Shown: piece after piece, positions 40,044-50,506 of the stretch
How the letters are laid out: every line of letters starts with the position of its first letter
Numbering within the stretch: the first letter of the stretch is position 1
From: DASZIT01 sp052143315
Lineage (GTDB): Bacteria; Actinomycetota; Acidimicrobiia; Acidimicrobiales; RAAP-2
DNA: 64,000 bases
Assembly (NCBI GenBank): GCA_052143315.1
Contig: JBKQTE010000062.1
Span: forward strand, 17,523 to 81,522
Direction of reading: 5' to 3'
Made by a program: the position numbers and the translations under genes
The notes under the pieces: generated by a model
Seen by the model: the letters and a program-made list of their open reading frames with translations, nothing else
Told to the model about the DNA's origin: nothing
Databases searched by the model: none

Positions 40044-41261
40044 CTACGCCCCGACCGGCTCGGTGGGGGTGAACGCCACCGGCATGGTCTCGAAGCCGGA
40101 GACGAAGTTCGCCTCACGCCGGGGCGGCTCGTCCTCCCCCACCAGGGCCAGGTCGGGAAGGCGGTCGAGCAGTCGGTCGAACATCACCGCCAGCTCCAGC
40201 CGGGCCAGCCGGTTCCCCAGGCAGAAGTGGGCACCGAAGCCGAAGGCCACATGGTCGTTGGGGCTCCGGGTGATGTCGAACGTCTCCGGGTTGTCGAACA
40301 CCTCCTCGTCACGGTTGGCCGCCGGGTAGAGGAGGAGGAGCTTCTCCCCCCGGTGGAGCGTCTCCCCGTGGAGCTCGACGTCCCTGGTCATCCGCCGGGC
40401 CATGTTCTTGATGGGCGACACCCACCGCAGCATCTCCTCCACGGCGGTGGTCATCAACGTGCGGTCGGACCGTAGCGCCTCGAACTGGTCGGGGTGGCGG
40501 AGCAGCTCGTACATGCCGCCGCTGATCACGTGCCGGGTGGTCTCGTCGCCGCCGATCAGGATGAGGAGCGACTCGTAGATCAGCGACTCCTCGTCCAGGC
40601 GGTCACCGTCGATCTCGGCATGGACCAGGGTGCCGATCAGGTCGTCGGCCTGGCGGTCCCGTCGCCGCTGCTCCATCACCGTGGTGATGTACGAGGCGTA
40701 CTCGATGGCGGCCATGGTGGCCCTCTCCAGCGCCCCCGGATCGGGCGAGCCCAGGGACTTCAGCATGTCGTCGGACCACCGCAACAGGTCGTCGCGGTCC
40801 TCGTGGGCGACCCCGAGCATGTCTCCGATGACGGTCATGGGCAGCGGGGCGGCGATGTCCCGGACGAAGTCGGCCGAGCCCTGCTCGCACACCCGGTCGA
40901 TGATGCCGTCGCAGATCTCCCGGATCCCCTGCTCCGACTCCCTGATCCGCTTGGGGGTGAACCCCTCGCTCACCAGCCGCCGGCGGCGGACGTGCTCGGG
41001 GGCGTCGAAGTCGATCATCATGGGCAGGGCGTCGCTGTCCGGCCGGATGCCCCCGGCGTTGGAGAACGTCTCGGGGTCCTTGGAGATCTCCTTGATGTCG
41101 GCGTGGCGGGTGATCCCCCACACACCGGCATCGGCGTCGAAGTAGGCCGGGGCGTTCCGGCGCATCCAGGCGAACGCCTCGAAGGGTTCGCCCCCGTAGA
41201 AGGTGCCGTCGGTCAGTGCGATGCGCAGATCGGTGGGCTGTGGGCTCACGGTCTCCCCCAA
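40044..41261 (-). CDS. Cytochrome P450
   Basis: 405 residues, soluble bacterial class. The I-helix motif is LILIGGDETTRHVISGG, the ExxR motif is VEEMLRWVSP and the heme loop is FGFGAHFCLGNRLAR with the thiolate Cys near residue 347. DFDAPEHVRRRRLVSEGF is the C-helix heme contact. It hydroxylates a small hydrophobic substrate, using ferredoxin and a reductase made elsewhere. The CYP subfamily is not assigned. Followed by phhB and the 53-residue gene. Confidence 0.95.
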   Translation of the reverse strand: MGETVSPQPTDLRIALTDGTFYGGEPFEAFAWMRRNAPAYFDADAGVWGITRHADIKEISKDPETFSNAGGIRPDSDALPMMIDFDAPEHVRRRRLVSEGFTPKRIRESEQGIREICDGIIDRVCEQGSADFVRDIAAPLPMTVIGDMLGVAHEDRDDLLRWSDDMLKSLGSPDPGALERATMAAIEYASYITTVMEQRRRDRQADDLIGTLVHAEIDGDRLDEESLIYESLLILIGGDETTRHVISGGMYELLRHPDQFEALRSDRTLMTTAVEEMLRWVSPIKNMARRMTRDVELHGETLHRGEKLLLLYPAANRDEEVFDNPETFDITRSPNDHVAFGFGAHFCLGNRLARLELAVMFDRLLDRLPDLALVGEDEPPRREANFVSGFETMPVAFTPTEPVGA

Positions 41262-41349
41262 GGGTGTCGGAACGTGCCGGGGCTGGCGGTGCCGCTCAGT
41301 CCGGATCGGAGTTTGGACAGGTGTCCAGGTTCACCGCCGAGTATACGGG

Positions 41350-42648
41350 CTACCCGTCGGCAGGTCCGTGCCCCCGGCGCCGGAACCTCATCGGCACGTG
41401 CCAGACGCCGGCGTGCTTGTTGGTGCGGACCCGTTCCACCGGCCCGGTCAGTGCGAACCCCTCGAGCCGGTCGAGGAGCTCGTCGAGGATGCACCGGATC
41501 TCCAGGCGGGCCAGGCCGGCCCCCAGGCAGAAGTGGGAGCGGGCGCCGAAGGTCAGGTGGGGGTTGGGGTCCCTCCGGATGTCGAACCGGAAGGGGAGCT
41601 CGAACACGGACTCGTCCCGGTTCGCCGAGGGCCACCACACGGTCACCTTGTCCCCCTGACGCACCGGCCGGCCTCCGAGCTCCGTGTCGCAGGTGGCGGT
41701 CCTCCGGTTGTAGAGGGTGGCGGTGGTCCACCGCAGGATCTCCTCCACCGCCCCGTCCATCAGCGACCGGTCGTCACGGAGGGCCAGGAGCTGCTCGGGG
41801 TGGTCGACCAGAGCCACCATCCCGAGGGCGATCGAGTTCCGGGTGGTCTCGCTGCCCGCCACCACCAGCAGGTTGAAGCACATCAGCAGCTCGAGATCGG
41901 TGAGCGGGCGGGACCCGCCGTCGTCGCCCTCCACGACGGCGGCCACCAGCGTCGAGAGCAGGTCGTCCGACGGGGCCAGCCGCTTCTCCCCGATCAGCGC
42001 CGTCCCGTAGGCGGCCATCGAGGTGGCGGCGGCGCCGACCGCGGCGGTGGTCTCCCCCAGCTCGCGCCCCTCGAAGTCGAGGGTGGCGTTCGACCAGGAC
42101 AGCAGGTCGTGACGGTCGCCCTCCGGCACGCCCAGCAGGGCGGCCACGGCCTGCAACGGCAGCTCGACGGCCACGTCGGTCAGGAGGTCGCACCGCCCCC
42201 TGTCGGCGATGGCGTCGACGATGATCCGGGACCGCCGCCGGAGCTCGCCCTCCATGAGGGCCAGGGCCCGGGGCGCCACCGACGGCGTCATCAGGCGCCG
42301 GATCCGCCGGTGGAGCGGATCGTCGGTCATGTTGAGCAGCACCCCGGGGGCGAATCCCCAGGGCAGGTCCTGGAGGATGGTGCCGCCACCCTCCGCACCG
42401 GGCGCCCGCTCCGACGAGAACCGGTCGGCGTCGCCGACCACCTCCACGACCAGGTCGTAGGAGCTGGCCACCCAGAACCCGACGCCGTCGGGGGTGTGGG
42501 CGGTGGGCCGGTGCCACCACAGGGGCGCCTCGGCCCGCAGCCGGGTGAAGACGTCGTCGGGGAAGCCGGGGGCGAACAGGTCGAGATCGGTGAGGTCGAC
42601 CGACTCCAGTGGTACGTCTCTGGATGGTGGTGGGTCTCCGCCCGACAC
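41350..42648 (-). CDS. Cytochrome P450 (second)
   Basis: 432 residues. The I-helix is LLVVAGSETTRNSIALGM, ExxR is VEEILRWTTA and the heme loop is FGARSHFCLGAGLARLE with the Cys near residue 374. MTDDPLHRRIRRLMTPSVAPRAL gives the C-helix. The FGARSHFCLG variant resembles the steroid/cholesterol-type CYP125/142 relatives, but that is a weak hint. It is clearly different in sequence from the downstream P450 at 40.0-41.3 kb, so the pair is not a recent duplication. The two genes are 88 bp apart and read in the same direction. Confidence 0.95.
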   Translation of the reverse strand: MSGGDPPPSRDVPLESVDLTDLDLFAPGFPDDVFTRLRAEAPLWWHRPTAHTPDGVGFWVASSYDLVVEVVGDADRFSSERAPGAEGGGTILQDLPWGFAPGVLLNMTDDPLHRRIRRLMTPSVAPRALALMEGELRRRSRIIVDAIADRGRCDLLTDVAVELPLQAVAALLGVPEGDRHDLLSWSNATLDFEGRELGETTAAVGAAATSMAAYGTALIGEKRLAPSDDLLSTLVAAVVEGDDGGSRPLTDLELLMCFNLLVVAGSETTRNSIALGMVALVDHPEQLLALRDDRSLMDGAVEEILRWTTATLYNRRTATCDTELGGRPVRQGDKVTVWWPSANRDESVFELPFRFDIRRDPNPHLTFGARSHFCLGAGLARLEIRCILDELLDRLEGFALTGPVERVRTNKHAGVWHVPMRFRRRGHGPADG

Positions 42649-42670
42649 GGCCCTCCCTTCCGCCCCCCGG

Positions 42671-44065
<1,395 letters not shown>

Positions 44066-44123
44066 GGCCAGCTCCTCTCGGTGTCGGGTCCTGTCGGCTC
44101 CCCAACCTTGCCGGGCGCCGACC

Positions 44124-45095
44124 CTACTCCGAACCGACCGCCCCGGACAGGCCGGCCCGGGGGCGCCGGATCGGGTCTGGGGCACCCGGCGCCGGCACCG
44201 TCGGGGCGCCGGCCCGGAGGGACGCCCGGCGTCGGCGGGAGGACCGGGCGTTGGTCACCAGCACGGCCAGGAGGTAGGTGGCGGTGGCCACGGCCACGAT
44301 CCCGAAGCTGGGCGGGACCCGCGGGGCGGCGTAGGCCAGGATCAGCCCGGCCCACGCCGACGCCACCGCGATGGCGCCGGACAGCCACAGAGCGACGAAG
44401 GGCCGGGCGGTGATGCGTTGGGAGGCGCCCCCGGGGGCGGCCAGCAGGCCCAGCAGCATGAGCGCCCCCACCGCCTGGGTCGCCTCACCGGCGGTGATCC
44501 CCAACAGCACGAAGAAGGCGTAACCGAGCAGGCGCACCGGCACCCCCCGGGCGGAGGCCACCGCCTCGTCCACGCTGGCGAAGAGGAGGGGGCGGCCGAT
44601 GGCCACCATCGCCACCACCACCACCAGGGCGACCACCGTGTCGGAGACGGCCTGGTAGGAAGTCAACCCGAACATCGAGCCGAACAGCACGTTCACCCCG
44701 GCGTTGCCGTTGGCGCCGCCGGTGCCGCTGCGTGACGTGGTGTAGATGGAGAGGAACAGGGCCCCGAGCCCGAGGATCCAGGCGAACACGCTCCCGATCA
44801 CCGTGTCGTCGGCCCGGGCCCGCCGGCCCAGGAAGGCCATGATCAGGGCGAACACCACACAGGCGCCGTACAGTCCGACCCGGAGATCGATCCCGAAAGC
44901 CAGGGCGGCCAGTGCCCCGGTGAAGGCCACATGGGACAGGGCGTCACCGGTGAAGACCTGGCCGCGCCGCACCACGAACGAACCGACCAGCCCGGAGGCG
45001 AGGGCGATGGCGGTGCCGGCCAGGAAGGCGTACCGGAGGAACGGGTGCTCGAACATGTGGGCGATCCCGGTGATGGGCCCGACCACCGCCGTCAT
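44124..45095 (-). CDS. Metal ABC transporter permease (ZnuB/MntB family)
   Basis: 323 residues with about eight membrane segments. GSFVVRRGQVFTGDALSHVAFTG is the family motif (split here around GQVF), and the later GITAGEATQAVGALMLLGLLAAPGG matches the ABC-3 permease core. It imports Zn2+ or Mn2+ with the second permease gene, whose stop it overlaps by 4 bp. A basic, Pro/Ala-rich cytoplasmic tail follows the last helix. Confidence 0.88.
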   Translation of the reverse strand: MTAVVGPITGIAHMFEHPFLRYAFLAGTAIALASGLVGSFVVRRGQVFTGDALSHVAFTGALAALAFGIDLRVGLYGACVVFALIMAFLGRRARADDTVIGSVFAWILGLGALFLSIYTTSRSGTGGANGNAGVNVLFGSMFGLTSYQAVSDTVVALVVVVAMVAIGRPLLFASVDEAVASARGVPVRLLGYAFFVLLGITAGEATQAVGALMLLGLLAAPGGASQRITARPFVALWLSGAIAVASAWAGLILAYAAPRVPPSFGIVAVATATYLLAVLVTNARSSRRRRASLRAGAPTVPAPGAPDPIRRPRAGLSGAVGSE

Positions 45096-46009
45096 GCCGG
45101 CACCGCCGCCAGGCGCCCGGCGGCCCTGCTCCCCACCCGGGAGGCCGCCGCATGGTAGCCGGCCCCCAGCAGGTAGGCGGCGAAGCCGAAGGTGGTGACC
45201 CAGAACCCGACCGGGTAGACGGAGAAGTAGGCAACCCCCAGTGCCAGCCAGGTGACCACCAGGCCGACCACGACGGTGATGGCGAAGCTCCACGCCGGAC
45301 TGGCGGTCACCTGCTGGGCAGCCGCCGCCGGCATCACCAGGAGGGCGAAGACCAGCAGCGCTCCGGTGATCTGGCTCACTTCGGCCGCCGTGCACCCGAG
45401 GAGGAGTAGGTAGACGACGGACAGGCCCCGCACCGGCACCCCCCGGGCGGCGGCCACGGCGGCGTCCACGGTGCCGAAGAGGAGGGGGCGGGCGATGACG
45501 CCCAGTACGACCAGCACCGGCACCCCCACCGCCGCCAGGGTGACGACCTGGCCGTTCGAGACGCCCAGGAAGGTGCCGAACAGCAGGCCGGTGATGCTGT
45601 CGAGGAAGCCCCCGTAGAGGCTGACGAAGAGGACGCCGCAGGCCAGGGCGAAGGCCTGCACCGTCCCGATGACCGCCGACTCCTCGCTGGACGCCTCACC
45701 GGTCCCCGACCGGGGCACCAGGGCGATGACGGCGGCCGCGGCGATGCTGCCGACGAAGTACCCCAGGGTGGCGCTGAGCCCCAGCCAGATGGCCCCGGCG
45801 GCCCCCGGGAAGGAGACCACCGCCAGGGTGTGGCCCACGAAGCTCTGGCGGCGCAGCACCATGAACCATCCGACCGCCCCGGCCACGACCGCCACGATGG
45901 TGCCCGCCCGGAAGGCGTTGACCATGAAGTGGAAGGCGAACAGCTGGCGGAGGTCGTCCGAGACGCTCCACGTGAGCCCGGCGGCGAGGGGCGTCACCGA
46001 ACCGCTCAC
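45092..46009 (-). CDS. Metal ABC transporter permease, second (ABC-3 family)
   Basis: 305 residues from GTG 46009, overlapping the ATPase stop (GTGA). WFMVLRRQSFVGHTLAVVSFPG is the ABC-3 motif and GCTAAEVSQITGALLVFALLVMPAA the conserved C-terminal part. Two distinct permeases in one operon suggest a heterodimeric membrane channel. The first 30 residues (SDDLRQLFAFHFMVNAFRAG) form an amphipathic lead-in. Confidence 0.88.
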   Translation of the reverse strand: MSGSVTPLAAGLTWSVSDDLRQLFAFHFMVNAFRAGTIVAVVAGAVGWFMVLRRQSFVGHTLAVVSFPGAAGAIWLGLSATLGYFVGSIAAAAVIALVPRSGTGEASSEESAVIGTVQAFALACGVLFVSLYGGFLDSITGLLFGTFLGVSNGQVVTLAAVGVPVLVVLGVIARPLLFGTVDAAVAAARGVPVRGLSVVYLLLLGCTAAEVSQITGALLVFALLVMPAAAAQQVTASPAWSFAITVVVGLVVTWLALGVAYFSVYPVGFWVTTFGFAAYLLGAGYHAAASRVGSRAAGRLAAVPA

Positions 46010-46923
46010 TGCCCGCCGGTGTCGTGGCGGTCGACGTGGTGGGCGGGCGCCTCCGGCTGCCCCACCACCACCAGCCGCCCGTCGGAGGTCTTCAGCACCT
46101 CGATGGGGGTGCCGTAGAGGGCGCTGAGGGTCGGCGACGTGATGACGTCGGCCGGCTTGCCGCTGAGCGCCCCGCCGTGGGCGATGTAGACGACCCGGTC
46201 GAGGTACGAGAGGATCGGGTTGACGTCGTGGGCCACGATCAGCACGGTGACCCCCTGGTCGGCACAGATGCGCGAGATGAGGGCGGCCACCGACGCCTGG
46301 TTGGGGAGGTCCAGGCTGTCCAGCGGCTCGTCGAGCAGGAGGAGCCGGGGCCGCCGGACCAGGGCCTGGGCGATGAGCAGGCGCTGCTGCTCGCCGCCGG
46401 ACACCCGCCCGATGGGGCGGCGGGCGTACGAGGTGGCCCCCACCGTCTCGATGACCTGGTCGACCCTCCGTCGCTGCTCCCGCCGGGAGGCGAACAGCCG
46501 GCTGCCACCGGGCAAGGGCACCCCCCACCGGTCGCCGTCGCTGCCCAGGCGCACCACGTCCACTCCCCGCACCCGCATCCCGGCGTCGAAGTTCCGGCGC
46601 TGCGGGAGGTAGCCGATCTCCCGGCCGGCGTGCCCCGGCGGCCGGCCCAGCACGGTGGCCGAGCCCTCCGACAGGGGCAGGATGCCGAGGGCCGCCTTGA
46701 CCAGGGTGGACTTGCCGACCCCGTTGGGGCCGAGGACGGCCACGAACTCCCCCTGGGTCACGTCGAGGTCGACGCCGGACCAGATGGTCCTGCCGCCCAG
46801 CCGCACGGCGGCGTGGCGGAACTGGACCGACGGGGTGGCGGTGCCCTCGGGGGGCTCGGTGGCGGTGCCCTCGGGGGACCCGGTGGGGGGCCCGGCGGAC
46901 GGTGCCGGGGGGCCCTGGGTCAC
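46006..46923 (-). CDS. Metal ABC transporter ATP-binding protein
   Basis: 305 residues from GTG 46923, overlapping the binding-protein stop (GTGA). Walker A is GPNGVGKST, the signature VSGGEQQRLLIAQAL, Walker B LLLLDEPLDSLD and the H-loop IVAHDV. The N-terminal 30 residues are a Pro/Glu/Thr-rich extension containing an 8-residue repeat (PEGTATEP/PEGTATPS). It drives the two-permease importer. Member of the Zn/Mn importer family (ZnuC/MntA). Confidence 0.92.
   Translation of the reverse strand: MTQGPPAPSAGPPTGSPEGTATEPPEGTATPSVQFRHAAVRLGGRTIWSGVDLDVTQGEFVAVLGPNGVGKSTLVKAALGILPLSEGSATVLGRPPGHAGREIGYLPQRRNFDAGMRVRGVDVVRLGSDGDRWGVPLPGGSRLFASRREQRRRVDQVIETVGATSYARRPIGRVSGGEQQRLLIAQALVRRPRLLLLDEPLDSLDLPNQASVAALISRICADQGVTVLIVAHDVNPILSYLDRVVYIAHGGALSGKPADVITSPTLSALYGTPIEVLKTSDGRLVVVGQPEAPAHHVDRHDTGGQ
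46834..46877. repeat. 24-bp period repeat in the ATPase gene start
   Basis: GGTGGCGGTGCCCTCGGGGG occurs twice, 24 bp apart, and encodes the repeated PEGTAT segment of the ATPase N-terminus. It preserves the reading frame, so copy change would only alter the flexible extension. Confidence 0.85.
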
Positions 46924-47876
46924 GCCGCCGCCCGGGCCAGCGCCGACTCGATCCCTTGGAGCTGGCGGACCTGCCACGCCTGGTAGGTGGAGCTGGGCGG
47001 CTGCAGCGTCTCGGTGATGGTGGCATACGGGATGTCGGCCGCCTTGACCTCCTGGAGCTGGGCCTGTACGTCGGGGGTGACGTTCTGGGTGTTGTACACG
47101 TAGATCTTGATCTGGTGGTCCGTGATCTGCTTGTCGATGATCTCCTTGTCACCGGCCGAGACTTCGGTCCCCTCGCTGATGTCACGGAGGAACGAGTAGG
47201 GGGTGATGAGGTCGAGACCCAGCGCCGGCGCCAGCATCGAGAAGATCGACTCGGAGGCCCCAACCGGTGTCCCCCCGTAGGTCGCCTTGATCGAGGCGAT
47301 CAACGAGTCGTACGGCTTCAAGGCGACGGTGTCGAACTCGGTCCGCTGCCGGGCGAAGTACCCGGTGTCGGCTGGGTCCAGCTTCTGGTAGTCGGCCACC
47401 ATCCTGCCGATGACCGTCTGGACGTCGGCCGGGTTGTACCAGCGGTGCGGATTGCCCCCGCTGGCGATGCCCAGGACGTCGCCCACGTCCAGCACCGTCT
47501 GGCTGCCCTGGTCGGCCGCCAGCAGCTTGGGGACCCAGGGGTCGTACCCGATGCCGTTCTCGATCACCAGCTGGGACTCGGCCAGGTTGCGGGCGTCCCC
47601 AGCGGTGGGCTCGTAGGAGTGGGGGTCGGTATTGGGGTTGGAGATGACGCTCACCACGTCGACGTGCTCTCCCCCGAGCTGGGCGGCGATGCTTCCCCAG
47701 AAGTTCTCGGCGGCCACCACCCTGATGACCCGGCGGCTGGGGTTGGCACCGAAGCCGGAGGTCGGTGCCGCGCTGGCGCATGCGGCGAGGAGGATCGCCG
47801 TCACGACGACGGCCAAGGACACCGACGATGTCCGGCGGACGGGATTCGGGTGGCGGCCCGGGGACGGGGGACTCAA
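46920..47876 (-). CDS. Metal-binding lipoprotein of ABC importer (ZnuA/TroA family)
   Basis: 318 residues if started at TTG 47876, which has GAGAGGAAG about ten bases upstream; the frame stays open to GTG/ATG codons up to 47948. The signal peptide ends in a lipobox, LLAACAS, so the mature protein is a membrane-anchored lipoprotein. Metal ligands fit His in TDPHSYEPT and His in GGNPHRWYNP, the two classic TroA positions. Zn2+ or Mn2+ is captured outside the cell and passed to the permeases encoded downstream. Confidence 0.88.
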   Translation of the reverse strand: MSPPSPGRHPNPVRRTSSVSLAVVVTAILLAACASAAPTSGFGANPSRRVIRVVAAENFWGSIAAQLGGEHVDVVSVISNPNTDPHSYEPTAGDARNLAESQLVIENGIGYDPWVPKLLAADQGSQTVLDVGDVLGIASGGNPHRWYNPADVQTVIGRMVADYQKLDPADTGYFARQRTEFDTVALKPYDSLIASIKATYGGTPVGASESIFSMLAPALGLDLITPYSFLRDISEGTEVSAGDKEIIDKQITDHQIKIYVYNTQNVTPDVQAQLQEVKAADIPYATITETLQPPSSTYQAWQVRQLQGIESALARAAA

Positions 47877-47909
47877 GGCGGTGGACTTCCTCTCACGGGT
47901 GATGCTGGT

Positions 47910-47942
47910 CACAGTATTCGTAATGGTTCTTATTGCCAGTCC
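47910..47942. promoter_or_regulatory. AT-rich possible metal-responsive operator
   Basis: The segment around GTATTCGTAATGGTTCTTATTG is much more AT-rich than its surroundings and lies between the divergent starts of the metal importer operon and the M48 peptidase. AAT-n7-ATT symmetry recalls Fur/Zur-type boxes but the match is imperfect. If the importer start is upstream at 47948, this would be coding, so the assignment is tentative. Confidence 0.35.
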
Positions 47943-48011
47943 TACCACTCAGCCCCCGCACCGCGGACCGATCGGTTAGGGTCCCTCGACAGACAGGGAC
48001 AGGGGGCGGAC

Positions 48012-49034
48012 GTGGCCATCGAACCGGTCCGGCGGTACGAGCAGATCAGCCCGAAGGCGTTCGAGCACCCGGCGGACCGGGCGGCGACGTCGGCCCTGGC
48101 GGCCGTGCCCCTGCTCGACAAGGTCATCAAGCGCCTCACCGACCTGGGCCACGAGCGTCGGCTCCGGCAGGTCGTGATGGGCAACGCCGTCCGCCTGGGG
48201 CCCGACCAGGTGCCCGAGGTTTGGGGCCGCTACCTCGTGTGCACCTCGGTGCTCGATCTGGCGTCGGTGCCCGCCCTCTACGCCGTCAACGATCCCGAGG
48301 TGAACGCCATGACCATCGGTGCCCGGACACCGATGGTCGTCGTCAACTCCTCGTTGATCGCCTCGTACACCGACAACGAGGTGCAGACGGTGCTGGCCCA
48401 CGAGACCGGCCACGTCCTGTCCGAGCATGCGCTCTACACGACCGCGCTCCTGCTGCTCCAGCAGTTCATGGAGGGCGCGCTCCCCCGATCGCTCCTGCTG
48501 GGACTTCCGGTGCGGGCCATGTACCTGGCGCTGTTGGAGTGGGCCCGGGCCGCAGAGCTGTCGGCCGACCGGGCGGCCGCCCTGGTGACGGGTGACCCGC
48601 TGGAGCCCTGCCGGCTGCTCATGCGCATGGCCGGCGGGGCGCTCCCCGGCATGAGCCTCGACGCCTTCCTGGCCCAGGTCACCGAGTACCACGAGGAAGA
48701 AGACCTCTTCTCGCGTCACTCCCGCTTCCTGGTCGAACTGCGACTGACCCACCCGTTCGCCGTCCGGCGGGTTCGCGCCTTGATCTCCTGGGTGCAGAGT
48801 GGCGAGTACGACCGGATCCGGTCCGGGGCCTATCCCCTCCGGGGCCACGAACCGCCTCCCAGCGCCGAGTTCAACGCCGCCGTCGCCCACTACCGCCTGC
48901 TGTTCTCGGCGTTCCTCGATCGGACCGCCGGGGACATCCAGCGACTCGGAGGCCAGTTCGGCGAGTGGCTCCGGGGCCGGTCGGGCACCGGCGGGGACGC
49001 CCAGGACGCCCAGGACGACGAGGACGACGACTGA
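48012..49034 (+). CDS. M48-family metallopeptidase
   Basis: 340 residues from GTG 48012, with AGGGGGCGGA just upstream. The zinc motif is HETGH at residues 130-134 in VQTVLAHETGHVLSEHAL; the third ligand fits Glu in AAELSADRAAAL. Unlike HtpX in this window there is no pair of N-terminal membrane helices; only one or two weak hydrophobic stretches follow the HExxH. The C-terminus ends in a very acidic tail (DDEDDD). Substrate unknown. It diverges from the metal importer operon. Confidence 0.85.
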   Translation: MAIEPVRRYEQISPKAFEHPADRAATSALAAVPLLDKVIKRLTDLGHERRLRQVVMGNAVRLGPDQVPEVWGRYLVCTSVLDLASVPALYAVNDPEVNAMTIGARTPMVVVNSSLIASYTDNEVQTVLAHETGHVLSEHALYTTALLLLQQFMEGALPRSLLLGLPVRAMYLALLEWARAAELSADRAAALVTGDPLEPCRLLMRMAGGALPGMSLDAFLAQVTEYHEEEDLFSRHSRFLVELRLTHPFAVRRVRALISWVQSGEYDRIRSGAYPLRGHEPPPSAEFNAAVAHYRLLFSAFLDRTAGDIQRLGGQFGEWLRGRSGTGGDAQDAQDDEDDD

Positions 49035-49081
49035 CGGCTGCCTGAACGGCGCGGAGGGTCGACAACGTCGACAGAGGGGAC

Positions 49082-49954
49082 TCAGGTACGGAGGGCCATG
49101 CCCTGCGCCCACGTCTCCCGTGCCGCCACCACGTCCTCGGAACGGGGACCGTCCCCCTCCCCGGGCACCTCCAGGATGGCCGGCAGCCCCTGAAGGTCGG
49201 GATGGCCGAGCAGGGTGGCCAGCCCGTCGGAGCCGATGGTGCCGTCGCCGATGTTCTCGTGCCGGTCCTTGTTGGCCCCGAAGGCCACCTTGGAGTCGTT
49301 CAGGTGGAGGCACTGGAGACGTTCGAGACCGACCGTGCCCGACACCAGTGCCATCAGGGCGTCGGCGTCCTCCAGCGACCCGAACGGCACCCCCGAGGCC
49401 CAAAGGTGCTGGGTGTCGAGGCAGACCCCGAGCCGCTGGTCCCCACCGGCGGCTTCGATGACCCGGGCCAGCTCCTCGAAGCTCCGACCCACCGTATCCC
49501 CGGCCCCGGCGGCGTTCTCGAGGAGGATGGGACACGGATCGTCGTTCGCCTCCACCGAGTCGAGGGCTTCGGCGAGGCCGGCCACGATCCCGGGGAGGGC
49601 GGTGTCGATCCCGCTGCCCCGGTGGCTTCCAATGTGCAGCACCAGCCCACCGGCCCCCATCCCCTGGGCGGTCGCCAGGTTGGCGTTCAGGCAGGCACGC
49701 GACTTGTCGGCCAGGACAGGGTCCGGGGTGGCTAGGTTGATCAGGTAGGTGGCGTGGCAGTAGGTGCCGGTCACCGACGGGTGGCCCGCCTGGGCCTCCC
49801 GGTAGCCGGCCAGGACCTCGGGGCCGTACTGGGACGGCTTCCACATGCGGGGGCTCTGGGTGAAGATCTGCACCACCTCGGCGCCGATCTCCGCCCCGTG
49901 GTCGAGGGCGGGGACGAGCCCCTTGCCGGCCCTCACATGGGCGCCGATTCGCAC
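49082..49954 (-). CDS. nfo: Deoxyribonuclease IV (AP endonuclease)
   Basis: 290 residues from GTG 49954. RIGAHVRAGKGLVPALDHG starts the TIM barrel; zinc ligands fit LHIGSHRG, ILLENAAG, LDTQHLWASG, LHLNDSK and DRHENIGDG, in the standard order of endonuclease IV. It cuts the backbone 5' to abasic sites in base excision repair, in the cytoplasm. It diverges from a PPOX gene 101 bp away and converges with the M48 peptidase. Confidence 0.92.
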   Translation of the reverse strand: MRIGAHVRAGKGLVPALDHGAEIGAEVVQIFTQSPRMWKPSQYGPEVLAGYREAQAGHPSVTGTYCHATYLINLATPDPVLADKSRACLNANLATAQGMGAGGLVLHIGSHRGSGIDTALPGIVAGLAEALDSVEANDDPCPILLENAAGAGDTVGRSFEELARVIEAAGGDQRLGVCLDTQHLWASGVPFGSLEDADALMALVSGTVGLERLQCLHLNDSKVAFGANKDRHENIGDGTIGSDGLATLLGHPDLQGLPAILEVPGEGDGPRSEDVVAARETWAQGMALRT

Positions 49955-50055
49955 CGCTGCACCGTACCAGCGTGCCCGGGCGACCCGACCGGTACAGTCG
50001 GGAACCACGGCCCCCGACCGGGGCCACGTCCCCAGCCGACGGAGGAAGGAAGCCG

Positions 50056-50463
50056 ATGACCACCACACTCACCCGGGCAGCCCGCGCGCTGCTGAACCGC
50101 CCGCTGATCGCCAATGTGGCCACCGTCGACTCCGGGGGGAAGCCGCAGCTCACCCCGGTCTGGATCGACGTCGAGGGCGACCAGGTGGTGTTCAACACCG
50201 CCCGGGGACGGGCCAAGCAGTCCAACCTCGAGCACAACCCGAACGTGGCCGTCTCGGTGGTCGACCCGGACGATCCCTACAACGTGGTGGTGGTGCGGGG
50301 CACAGCGGAGGGCACCGAGGTGGGCGCCGACGCCCACATCGACGCCCTGGCCAAGAAGTACCTCGACCTCGACGCCTACCCCATGCGCCGGCCCGGCGAG
50401 GTGCGCATCAAGTACACCGTGCACGCCGACCATGTGGTGAGGCAGCCCGCCGACAAGGACTGA
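50056..50463 (+). CDS. PPOX-class F420/FMN-dependent protein
   Basis: 135 residues with GGAGGAAGGAAG upstream. RPLIANVATVDSGGKPQLTPVWIDVEGD is split here; NTARGRAKQSNLEHNPNVAVSVVDPDDPY is the split-barrel core of the Rv1155-type family, whose actinobacterial members bind F420 and reduce or oxidise small molecules. Cytoplasmic dimer. With three LLM proteins in this window it supports the presence of F420 in the organism, though some members use FMN. Confidence 0.85.
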   Translation: MTTTLTRAARALLNRPLIANVATVDSGGKPQLTPVWIDVEGDQVVFNTARGRAKQSNLEHNPNVAVSVVDPDDPYNVVVVRGTAEGTEVGADAHIDALAKKYLDLDAYPMRRPGEVRIKYTVHADHVVRQPADKD

Positions 50464-50506
50464 CCCATCCGGTGGGGCCGGACCCGTACAAGCGGTGCCG
50501 GTCGGC

